Shown in pieces: positions 22,901 through 34,900 of a DNA stretch of 64,000 nt. A program made the translations under genes and the position numbers. The stretch's first letter is position 1. Every line of letters starts with the position of its first letter. Origin of the DNA: Gerris lacustris (lineage: Eukaryota; Arthropoda; Insecta; Hemiptera; Gerridae). The stretch is taken from contig OX578277.1 in assembly GCA_951217055.1 (NCBI GenBank), positions 108,194,514 through 108,258,513 of the forward strand, read 5' to 3'. The notes beneath the pieces were generated by a model that did no database searches, had not been told where the DNA came from, and saw only the letters and a program-made list of their open reading frames with translations.

Positions 22901-25900
22901 CGAATACAAATGTATCTTTTTTCTTAGCCTTTCCTGATCTGTTGAATATTACGATTTTTGATTTCGCTGTGTTTACTACCAGGCTATTAACTCTGCAGTA
23001 TTTCTGTAAGCTTGAGAGCTGCTTTCGAGCCTGAATCGCGGTCTCGGCTAACAACGCAAAGTCGTCCGCAAACTTAAGTGATATTATATCCGTGAAACCG
23101 TTAATCGAAACTCCTTTAGCACCTTCTTTAGCTATAAATTCGTTCACGTCATTAATAAAATAAAGAAACAAAGTAGGGCTTAAGGAATCCCCCTGAACTA
23201 GGCCCTTAGTTATTTCTACTTGATCGGATAGTCCATATTGAGTTTTGACTTCGACTCTCGCTACTTCGTACAGTGATTTTATAATTCTGATTATTCTTCC
23301 GCTTACTCCGCATTTAAATAATTTAGACCACAGAATATCATGTTTTATAGAATCGAATGCTCGCTTAAAATCTATGAAGCTCACATAGAGTTGTCTTTTC
23401 TTTAACCGTAGCTTGTTGCCAATTAAACCTGCCAAAGTAAAAATCCCATCTCTGCACCCCCTTCCTCGCCTAAACCCGTTTTGACTTTCACATATTAAAT
23501 TAATACTTTCTGCCCAATCTGATAATCTGTTGTTTATTGTTTTTGTGAAAATTTTCAAAAGTGTATTTAGTAGAGAGATTCCACGATAGTTCTCCATCTT
23601 AGTGGGGTCCCCTTTCTTGAATAGAAATATCATATTTAATTTACCCCAAGAGTTGGGAACTTGCTCCCCATTAAGGATCCGATTAAACATTTTAGTGAGG
23701 AGTAATAGACAGTTTTCCGGTAAATTAGTTAAATGTTCGTTTCTGATGTTGTCAGGACCAGGTGATTTATTCTTTTTGCACGTAGTCAGCACATATTTTA
23801 TTTCATCGAGCGTAAAGTCCCTATCTTGGAGCGGGTGTCTAACATCGTAGAAATCTAATGATCTATTGATTTCGGAAGGATATAGAATTTTTAGATGCTC
23901 GTTTACCATATTAAGACTAATATTATTATGTGAATTGTGTTTTCTTAGTTTACGCACTAAACTCCAGAACGCAGATGAGTCGTTAACACTGCTCATAGTG
24001 AGGCATAACTGTTGATAGTAACTTCGCTTCGCGAATCGTAGGGTTTTAGTATACGTTCTTTTTTTATTAACAAATTCTGTATGAAGATCCGATTTTTCCC
24101 AATTCTTACTTAATCTTCTCAAGGCTTTCCGGACATCTTTTTTCGCATGGTGACATTCTGCATTGAACCAGGCCGGTTTGTTATCGTGAAAGCTGCTTGC
24201 ACATTTTTTGGAAGTTTTTAGTCCTATGATTTCTAGCGCTGCCTGTATTATATCTATTAGATAGCTATTTACAACATCGGGCTTTTCCCCTAGATCTGAC
24301 TCCCATCTAAAATTATTTCCTAGCGCTAACCTTATACAGTTTTGGTATTCTTCCTTCTTTGCTGCCTCCCAGCCAAAGACAGTGTCACTGTAGTTAATTT
24401 TATTATGATCCTGTTTCTTATTATTGTAAGCATCGCCGAGAGTTTTTATTTTTAGCCAACAGGGGAAGTGACTAGAAATACTGATTTCGTAGAATATCTC
24501 CATATCCTGTATTTGGGATAAACCCGAAAAACTAGTCCAAATTAAGTCAATTGTACTTTTGCCGTTTTCATTGACAAACGTAAAGCTACCATTTTTGTCA
24601 CTCATGGTACGACCGTTTATTAAGTACAAGGCTAAATTATCCATTGAATTTACTAAACTATGACCCCGTTTATTACTTATAATGTCTTGTGAGCGTCTAA
24701 TGCCAAATAAGTTTGAGCCTTCAAATATTTCTTCTTGACTACCACAAGCAGATCCAACTCGACAGTTAAAATCTCCCCCCAAGTACACTTCTGTATCAGG
24801 GTTTTCTGCAATAATCCCCAGCATGGTCTCTTCAAATATTTCCAGTAGAGTTTTTATATCAGCAGAAGGATTAAAATACACTAAACCGACAATAATATTT
24901 TTATTATTACTTGAGAGGGTTAAAATAATCCAGTGTTGGGTAGTATCTAGAACTCCAACTCGAATATCTTTCTTCACCAAAGCCAGTAGACCTCCACTAG
25001 CCCTCCCCCTAGACTTTTCTTTAATTGCATGACTATAAAAAAATTGAAAGGTTTTTAAGTAGGAATATGGATTTTCTAGAGATTTGGTTAGCCAAGTTTC
25101 GCTAAGTCCTATAAAACTAAATTCATTTAACATTGCCTTATGCTTACCGTCTAAAAGATTTAACCTGTTTGATCCTTCACAATTCCAAAATAGTAAGTTG
25201 AATGAGTTAAAGCAGTTTTTCTGTGCTGCATGTGTGACTTCGAGATCCTTTTTTATGCCGCATTTTCCTGCCGAGATGTCTGTATCTAATGTTAAGGATG
25301 GCCGACCGGGCCGGCCCCTGCCTGTAAAAAAGTGTCGAGGGTTCCATCTCGTATTTTCCTCTTTTTGGTTATGTTCTGTTCAGCGTCCTCCTTAGATTTT
25401 AATTCTAAATTACTCGTATTCTGGTTTGTTGATGGCACCAGGGTTGTAGTAAGACTTTGTTCCGCTGTTGTGGCTTGAAGTTGGTCTAAACTGTAGGGTA
25501 CTCCTTCTATTATAACTTTATCCAATCATATTGATGCTTGTTTATTCTGAGATCTCGCTTCCTTAACATAAACCCATAACTTCTTTCTTAGGTTCCTGGT
25601 TTCCGGTGAATAATCCTGTGAAATGCTGAAATTCGTTCCAGATAGATGGTTCGTATTCTTTAAAATCTGATATTTCCTTCTGTTCGATATAAATTTAATG
25701 AGAACCGGGCGTGAGTAGCCCACATTATGTTTATTGCCGAGTCTTCTTACCCAATCTAACTCGTTAATCGTTAGACTTGTTTGCATTTGATCTCGAAGTA
25801 TGTTCATTACTGCTTTTTCTAACTCGTCCCTGGATTCTCCGTTCGGCTCTTCTAGGTTGTACAAAATGATATTATTGATTTTATCAGTGTTACGAGAAGG

Positions 25901-28900
25901 TGAGCTAGGTCTTCTTACAAAGGCATTTGAAAATAACAAACCGGTGGACAGCGGCCATGTCCTGTCCTTTATGGTGGACAGTATGATTTTCATGATCCTG
26001 AGTACTAAGATAGTTAGTAGACCAAAAATCAAGTTGATGTTAGTTTGTCACTTGATAGGTGACCACTTTGATTTGGAGTAATATTTGAATAACTAACCTC
26101 TCAAGTGACAAAGTAACATCAACTTGATTTTTGGTTTACTAACTAATTTTGTACTCAGGATCATGAAAATCACACTGTCCGCCATAAAGGACGGGACATG
26201 GCCGCTGTCCACCGGGTTGTTATTTTCAAATGCCTATTGCCAAGCAAATTCCCGCAGACGAACTTAGCCGTCCACATATTCTTAAAAGGCACCAACAGAT
26301 TTACTTATACACAAAATTCTAGCTTGATGTTAGCCATACACTTGTTTGCACGCTGTCTCCTGGATTATAAAACTGCTCATCCATTGTTGCGCTCATTGGT
26401 TTCTCTTTCATATGCGCACTAACATACATTTATTTGTCCCTGTATTTTTGAAAGTACTGTGAATCCAATAAAGTTTGGAGTAGTTTTTAAAATATTATGG
26501 TTCGCAAATAACCGGGCAGCAACCTGTCATCCTTGAAATAAAGGTAAGGAAGTGGCGTTTGGTAGGCCACACTCCTTGGAGAGGAGAAAACTGCCTATCA
26601 AAGCAGGTCCTAGATTGGAACCTCCAGGGATCTCGTAGACCTGGGAGGCCCAGGGAAACATGGGAAAGGACCATAGAAAGAGAGGCGCCAGTGGTTGGCA
26701 GGACGTGGAGCCAGGTTAAGCCGGTTGCCCGGGAAAGGGAGTCGTGGAAGAATCTTGTTGTGGCCCTATGTTCCACCTAAGGAATTTACAAGACTTAAGT
26801 CAAGTCAAGTAAGTCATGGTTCCCAAAAATTGAGTGACAGACCGATCAACACAAAACCAATAATGTTCTTTGATGTCTTGGATTTTTTTAAATCGGAGAC
26901 ATATAGTTATTTATGTAACTAGGCAGCAAAATGGAATTTTACTGACGAGTGATTAGATTAGCCTCCGAGCCAAAGGCGAGGACAGGCTATATAATTCACT
27001 GCCGAGGCGAAGCCGAGGCAGGTAATTTTAGTATTTGACTGCCGAGGCGAAGCCGAGGCAGGCAATGAATAAACGAGGCAGAAATGTTTCCTTTGCTGCC
27101 TTGTTGCATACAATATTTTATCTACTTGCGGAAGAAAAATGAAGCTGCTAAAATGCTATCTTTATTAATATAACATAATTAATAACTATGTGCCATATTA
27201 ATAAAGATAATAACATATGTATTAACTAAAATTAATGTTCAAATAAGAAACTTGGGAATAATTACAATAAGTGAAAAGCAAACTCAATCTAGAACAACAA
27301 AATACAAAACACACGTTTATAACACACATAACTTCTGAATGAATAATGCACGCAATATAAAATATTTATTTATATTTTTACTAAAAAATAATAAAAGTGT
27401 TAAAGATATCTTCTATTGCTTAAAAGAAAAGAAGTAACTAGGATACATCAAGAAAAGTAGCTAGTTTAATCTAGAAAAATATCAATAATAAAAATAATAT
27501 GGATGTTCAATGTTTACATGACGCTACAGTATAGCCAGTGACTACAATTTTTTTTAATAAAGATCTACTAATCATTGAACTTATTTAACAGAATTAACAA
27601 ATTATTTTATTATTAAAACGTTTATTTATTATTAAATATAACTTATTTAACTATAATATATAATGTTATAAGATAGAGATAATAGTATAAACTGTTCTTG
27701 CCAAAATAAGAGGTTATGACACGCAGTAGTAAACACTGTTACTTTCTCTGCCTAGGCAGGGAAATATTTCCCTGCCTAGGCAGAGAAAGTATTTTCCTGA
27801 CTGTTTTAACTACTTTCCTGCCTATTTTTAATATTTTAATGACAAATCAGGGAAATAGTACTTTCCAGCCTAAAAACAGTTAAGTAATGTTTAATTTTGC
27901 TGCCGCGAGTAGATAAAATATTTTTCATTCTTCAGACCGATTACATAGCTCTTGTTACCTTCGGTAAGCTCGGAAGCAAAACAGCTGTTTCTTCAATAAG
28001 CTTTGTGACTTCAACTAGTTTGTTTAAAAAATTCTATTAAATAATAATCCCTGATGATGCATACATACATACATACATACATACTCCATGGCGCTACAGC
28101 CCGTGAAAGGCTCTGGCCTGCTCAACGACTCCTCTCCAATTATCTCTGTCCTGAGTCTGGCGGCGCCAACCACTGACCCCTAGAATTTTTAGTTCCTCCT
28201 CTAAATCTTCTTCCTGATGATACCTTTTAAAATTTATTTTTCTTATCTTGGTGGTAAATCGTGATTTTAAAGACATAAATCGATGTTTGATCTATTATCA
28301 CACACCAATCTACCTAAAATGCATTAAAATATTGAATTGTTGCCATTGATACTCAGCCAAAAAGGTAGAAATAGTTTTTATTACAAGTATGATCATACAA
28401 CGACGTGAAAAGAGAAAATATAAAATATTAAGTAGAACTGAGAAATGTACATAGAGATGTACATTTTTATTTTGATCTTTTTGATAAAATTGTTTGACAA
28501 AAGGATCAAATTAAAATCTAGTTATACACTTGTAATTGAGAAAGACAAATACAGGGTGGGCCAAAAAACCGCACTTTTTTGAACACTTATAACTTATAAC
28601 TTAGCTTATGTAGTATATATAGAGAAATGGGGTTTTACGGGGTCTGAAAACTACATTCTTCTACTTTAACTTTCATATCTATAACTTTAAAAACGATTAG
28701 GTGAAAGCCATGCAATGACGGTTTCAAATAGGGTCTTAAAAGAAGTCGTTGTCCGGGTAGTGATCTTGTCTGGTATTGTAGTTTTGATAGAATAAATTAC
28801 CATATGGTGGAAGGGGGGGGGGGTCTTTGTAGGTAAGTGGGAGGAGTCCCTCAGTGTTATAACAAGCATTGAAGATGGGTTAAGCACAATTTTACCTGAA

Positions 28901-31900
28901 ATTAAAGATCAAATGCTAAATTACACGTTTATGCAAGATGTAACCCCGTCCTATCGCTCCTTGCAAACAATTCAGTACTTGCAAGAGAATTGCTTAGACT
29001 TCAGGCAACATTGTGCTTAACACATGTTCAAGTTTAATGTTCAGTTGCAATGTTTGTTATAACACTGAGGGACTCCTCCCACTTACCTACAATATATTAT
29101 ACGCCAGGAACATCTTTCTCGGACAAGATACAATTCTTGGATACAATTTATTATAAACAGTGTTGCCACTTTGAATTGTCACAAACATATTTCCCCAACA
29201 GTTTGTACGTGTACCTCTTCTCGTTTATAAGGCTTTATAAAGGCTTCTGCGATGGAATTGAGGATATTATGTATTGAAATCAAAGCTAATAGACAAGGAC
29301 ACGCAACAAGTAAGATAGATCGTATCTAATGCTCTATCTATAGCAAGGCAGTGTGAAGATTTGGAAGGTTCAAGTTATATTTGCGTTGTCCCTTTGATAT
29401 CTATCTATACCTGTTTGATGTGACGTCATGCTTGGTTAGAATACTGCCTGCTCAGTGTCTTGTTACTAACTTAGTCTCCCATTCTATCATTCCCAACATG
29501 TTCCATCTTCTAATATCTTCCACATTGTTGCTAATCATAAACCTCTGTAAATTTTTAGTTCTTTTTTTATTATCTCACAAAAGATATTAAAAGCTTAACT
29601 TAAATCATTTTTAACCTTAGAGCTTTGATTTTTTTTTTTTTGTTGGTTCAATGTTTAAACTTAAGTCTTACCTCAAGTGATAACCGCTGGATAAAAAGGA
29701 TTTAAAGATTTTGTATATTAATACGCTATTACTATTTTAGTATTGATCACATGACTACGGTTGAAGATGCTTTTAGCAGAGTACATTTAGTTTTAAGAGG
29801 TTTTATTTAGTTAGAGTATTTTTAGTACATTTGTTTCTTAGGAAATATGGCAAGTAGGAATTATTTCAGAGGATTGACAAACTTGTTTAACATAGATAAT
29901 ATGATTTCCCTTCCCCAGTTATTAAAATCAATCTTGGTTTTCCGGAGAAGACTTATGGCCCCCATACTCTATGAAACATTTTATTAGCTGGATTGACTGT
30001 TTGAAACAAATCAAATTCACAATAGAATTTGTTCAGAACAAATCGAATTTGTGCCGGCACAACAGTTTGTGAAACAAATAGTTCAAGACCGAAATTCTGT
30101 CTGCAAACTTAGCGATTGACAAGGGAAGCGGTTTGAACGTGTATGTTCATTGTTCATACACCCGTGATGGAAGTGTTTGACAACATTTGGCCGAGGAAAG
30201 ACCTTATCCCGTCTAGGATGGAGATTTTTTTTTAACTTTAGTATAAGTGCTCTTAACTTAGAGACTAGAGACCGATCCAATGACGAGATGACAAAATTGC
30301 TGGTTAAACCAAATTTTTCTTGTGGTTTATAAAATAATTTTAAAACCTATATTGTAGCCACGATAAACTGGCTCACCCTATTATCTCTTTTATTTTTACT
30401 TAGATAGCATTTTTGTTTTATTGAAAACTGAATATTTCTGTCAATTCTCAACCGATTTTGTTAAATCAAGGCTCATTTTTCTTCAAAAGCAATCTAATTT
30501 TAGAAGAAAAAAAATAGAGGTTACCATTTGAGATTACAAAGTTGAGAGAGATAACGCCGAAACTATAAGATAAAAATATTTTTGGAAATCATATTATAAA
30601 AATATGCAAAAAACCAAGGTGAGTTACCATTTAAATTTTTGTCTCTATCTTCAAAAATAAAAGAGATAACGGGGTGAGCCAGTTTATCATGGCCACCCTG
30701 TATCTTATAGCTTACCGAAGGTAACGAAAGCTATGTGATCGTAATGAAGAACGAACATTTTTTATGTCTCCGATTTCAAAAATTCCAATACAGATATCAG
30801 GGTGTACATTTTTGGTCCTGTATCTGTCTGTTAAGATTCTCTTTCATTTGCGCACAAACATACCGACACTTATTTACACCTATATCTTCAAAAGTTCTCA
30901 ACTGATTTTCACAAAATTTGGATGGCGAGTCGAAAGTAGGCTGCAGATAGCCCCAGACTATTTTCAACCATCTGCAAACATTAAATTTCCTAAATTGATA
31001 CTTTTATTCATGTAGAAAAATCAAAACAATTTTGATAGATTTAAAATACTAGGTGCGTAGGCTTCCGCGGCTATAGACGTAATCAACAGCTTGGTTTTCC
31101 GTTATAATCCGCGTCACGAAGGGGTTTAAATCCGACGTTTCGCTTCCACTACTGGAAGCATCTTCTGGAGTGTGGAGCGTGATGTTTACTTGAAGCAACA
31201 ACAATGTATGTCTTGATGCTTCCATTAGTGGAAGCAAAACGTCGGACTTCAACTCCTTCGTGACGCGGATTTCACCGAAGAACCAAGCTGTTTTTTGCTG
31301 GAAAAATTTTAATAAAGTAGACAATAATGGTTTGCAAAAGCATAACATCATTTGAGTACGTTATAAGAACGCGAGGAAGCTATGTGCCACACTAATTGGT
31401 AGAATATTAATTTAACGTCCCCACAGCAATATGGGAACTGTGCAACTAAATAAAATAGTCAGGTGCTGACAGTTATCTTCTCAAAATAATGGTGAACAGA
31501 CCTTTTGTCTTTAATATTTCATCAGGTGAGAAAGGGCGTTGTTATTAGTTACCCTCAGCTATTAGCTGAGAGGCCAGGTAACTGAGATGATAAGAGGGAT
31601 TCTACTGTAATTCGGCCTTTTTGGTGTGAATTAGTTCCCCTTTATCTTAGTCCCCAGAGTACGCTACTGTCTATTTTCACCTAACAATAGCTTTAAGGGT
31701 AAGGTTTTCCCCACGGTCTTTCTAGAAGAAACTTGAATATCTTTCCATTTATTACCTGTGCATCATTCTCTTCACTTAACTAGCTGGGTTTAGTTTACTA
31801 TAATTATTATGGCATTAACAAATAGTAACAATAAAGAATTCTGGCTTGAGTTTATCGCAGTTTACCTGAGCTGAACTTGTTCTGAGCTCTGTTACTAAAC

Positions 31901-34900
31901 AGGTATTCGGTTTAGACTTGATTTCGCTGCCGGGTCTATTAAGTAATTGCGCGGACTGAAGTTTTATAGGGTGATTTGATTAGATAGGGTCTTAAAATAT
32001 AGTAATAAATAAGTACACAAGGTGGATGATACGATGAAGATGTAATGTATTATAGATAACTTAATGCTTACATAGATAATGAATGAGATATAAATATAAT
32101 AAATTAATAATGATAATTCCTAACTGTGTGGCGGATGAAGTGTACGATGAATGTGTGGTGTGTATTGTGAGAGAGCGGTGAATGTGTTCGCTAATGTTTC
32201 TTAGTGGCCCTGCATGATAGTAATAACGTAAATTGATAATAAGAGTATTACTGTAATAAAGTATTGGATATCCAAAAGTTATTGTATAAATGAAAATTAA
32301 ATGGTCTATAAGAATTAATGATCGTAAACAATTGTGGACTTCTTCTCTTGCGTGTTCATGTTTCAAGGTAACGGCTGTTACCTATCAGGTTTGGCCGCAT
32401 AATCGTCGGCCTAAACAAAGATCTTCCTAATAGTACCCTCATTATGGGGCTATAGATGACATAACCAGGTAAAACTGTAGAAAGTGTTTAGGGTTCGATG
32501 AATCTCTGGTATGCCTTTTTGATAATATACGAGTACATTATAGCAAGATAAAACTTGTTCGGTGGCCTGAACATCGGGCAGGGCTAAAGTCACTTCTCAT
32601 TCACAATTCATTCATCCAGGATCCTCTGCTTTCTTTTTCTTTTTTGCTTCCGAGCTTACCGAAGGTAACGGAAGCATTGTGTTCACTTTCGTGAACGAAA
32701 AACTTTTATGCCTCCGATTTCAAAAATTCCAAGACAGAAATCCGTTTCAGAGATCAGGGAACATTTTTGGTTCCGTGTCTGTCTGTCTGTCTGTCTGTCT
32801 GTCGGTCTGTGTGTCCGCGAATTATGAAACGTGCGACGATAACTTGAGTAAATGTCAACCGATTTTGATGAAATTTGGTAGACATGTTCATTTTACCAAT
32901 GCCCAGGACGAGTTCGTTTGACAACGTTATCCGTCCAGGCGTTCACGAGCAACGCTCGCATAAACGTGAACTTCAAATTTAAAATTGGAATTTTAGGTCG
33001 GGAAAAAAATCTAACTTCATCTATTCAATGAGACAAACATTTTTTACAAATACAATTTTTCAGTAAAACCAACAGCGACACCGCTATGAAGTGTTAATGA
33101 TCGCTTAAACTATTAATAGTTTTTACACAATAAACATAACAATAAAGTACGTGAATAGGATGCGAGGAAGCTATGTGCCACACTATTTTATTTTTCTTTC
33201 TGTCAAACGAGCTATGACTATCGCGGCGAAAGCCGCTTATGTGTCAGACATCTTCTTCATAAGAATTTCACAAAATGAAACAAGATGAACAATTCATTGT
33301 AACGTGTGTGCACCAAAGTTTGCGCACAATGTTTGATCGTGTATGGGGGACTTTAGTATCATGAAGATTCCGACGTTTCGCATCCACTACTACAAGCATC
33401 TTCAGACACATGGTCAAGCATCTTGGTATCATCTCGCAGCGAAAGAGTTTACTTTGTTATTGCTTCGTGTCAATACCATGATGTTTAGCAGTGAATTCAA
33501 ATCCCTTGTGATGCATTCTTCATTGAAATCACCTGATTCTTATTGTATTTAATAATAATGATGCTTATTATGATAAAGGTTATTTTTGAGTGGATATAAT
33601 AAAAATGTGTCTCACGTTATGAACCATTGATAATTCATAGTGTGATGGTCTACACACTACACACATGGTGTTGTCAAGTACTGACGTAGAGCAATATGGA
33701 GCAATATGTTCAAATTGTCAGTATCGACCCTTGGTCTCATTTAAACTCTTTGCTGCAGAGCTTACCCAAGGTAACGAAAGCATGTGATCATTCTAAAGAA
33801 CGTAATTCCGTTGTCTGCGAACATTTTTGGTTTCGTGACTGTCTGTCAGTATATCTTAAAAACTACTGACCAATTTTAATTAAATTTAGATGCTGTAGAT
33901 CATACCTAGTCCATTGTTGGTTTCAATTTTAACCTTCTGCGTCATTGATTTCTCTTCCACATCTCTCAAACTTGTTTTTATTAACACGTATATTTAGAAG
34001 TACAGCTCCGATTTTGAAGAAATTTGGATATTATGTTGAAAATAGCAGCAGATGGTCCCATATTAATTTTAACCGGATGTGTACATTTAATATTGAATAA
34101 AAATAAGTGCGACCCTACTGGGAATCGATACAGATCCAAATCCCATTTCACCATTCGTCCAATAATAGGTCGTGAGGAAGCTATGTGCCGCACTAATTGA
34201 CACAGTTTTCTTCTTACACACGTCTGTAAGAGACATCTCTTTCTGCCCTACTAATGCTTAGAACTTATTCATAAGGATATGATGTTTTTTCCAGGAGATC
34301 TCGCTGGAGGTGTTCCTGCAAGTCTACTGGGAGGATGATCGCATCAAAATCGTCAACCAAAACATAACCAGTGAATATGTGGAGATCATGTGGGAAAAGG
34401 AACAGAAGTTCTGGGTACCTGACGTCTACATCAGACAACTCAGGGAGATGAAGGTACTCTCGCTCTTCCAGGACATGATATCCGTCAGACTCTTCAAGAA
34501 TCACACCATCAGGGTTAGCATTGGGTAAGTCCTTTCTTTTGTTTGTCTAGACTCTAGAGTGTTGTGTTATATACATTTTCATATACGTAGTATATTTAGA
34601 GAAAGTATTGTGATCCCTCAAAAATTCGATTTTGATGGATTCACACTTTTAAGGTCCCCCTAGTCCAAGAAAGTGATTTTTAAAAAATTTTGATCTGTCA
34701 TCTGATGTCTGTAGTGTGTTGTCTGTATTGTCTTGTCTGCAGCGTGTTTTCTGTAGTGTGTTGTCTGTAGTGTGTGTCTGTAGTGTGTAGTCTGTAGTGT
34801 GTTGTCTGTTGTGTGTAGTCTGTAATGTGTTGTCTGTTGTGTGTAGTCTGTAGTGTGTTGTTTGTAGTGTGATGTCTGTAGTGTGCTATCTGCAGCGTGT

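Larger units (their letters stand above)
21360..25920 (-). mobile_element. LINE retrotransposon (jockey-superfamily/CR1-like), 5'-truncated, 15-bp target duplication
   Basis: The minus-strand element ends in a poly(A) (T-run 21361-21375 on +) after a 3' UTR of about 500 bp. It is flanked by the identical 15-mer AGGCATTTGAAAATA at 21345-21359 and 25921-25935. That proves target-primed insertion into family F. From 5' to 3' it holds the end of ORF1, an endonuclease-RT ORF2 and the UTR. The 5' end is cut inside ORF1. Confidence 0.92.
21049..26900. repeat. family F: inverted A-like halves that host two LINE insertions
   Basis: The host pieces are 21049-21359, 25921-26508 and 26828-26900. The left piece begins with A/B-like blocks (TCCGATTTCAAAAATTCCAA, GGCAGAAATCC) and the right piece ends with their complement. 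Inner arms also pair: AACATCAAGCTAGAATTTTG at 21250 with its complement near 26312, and GGCATTTGAAAATAAC with its complement near 26220. A tight palindrome around 25940-26240 (ACCGGTGGACAGCGGCCATG, TGATTTTCATGATCCTGAGT) is the centre. Confidence 0.6.

Noticed and set aside
22153..25032. Several short frames on both strands
   Set aside because: All overlap the LINE ORF2 in other frames and lack family features.
32061..32366. 101-codon minus-strand frame
   Set aside because: Composition follows the AT-rich sequence; no motif, no splice context, no relative known to me.
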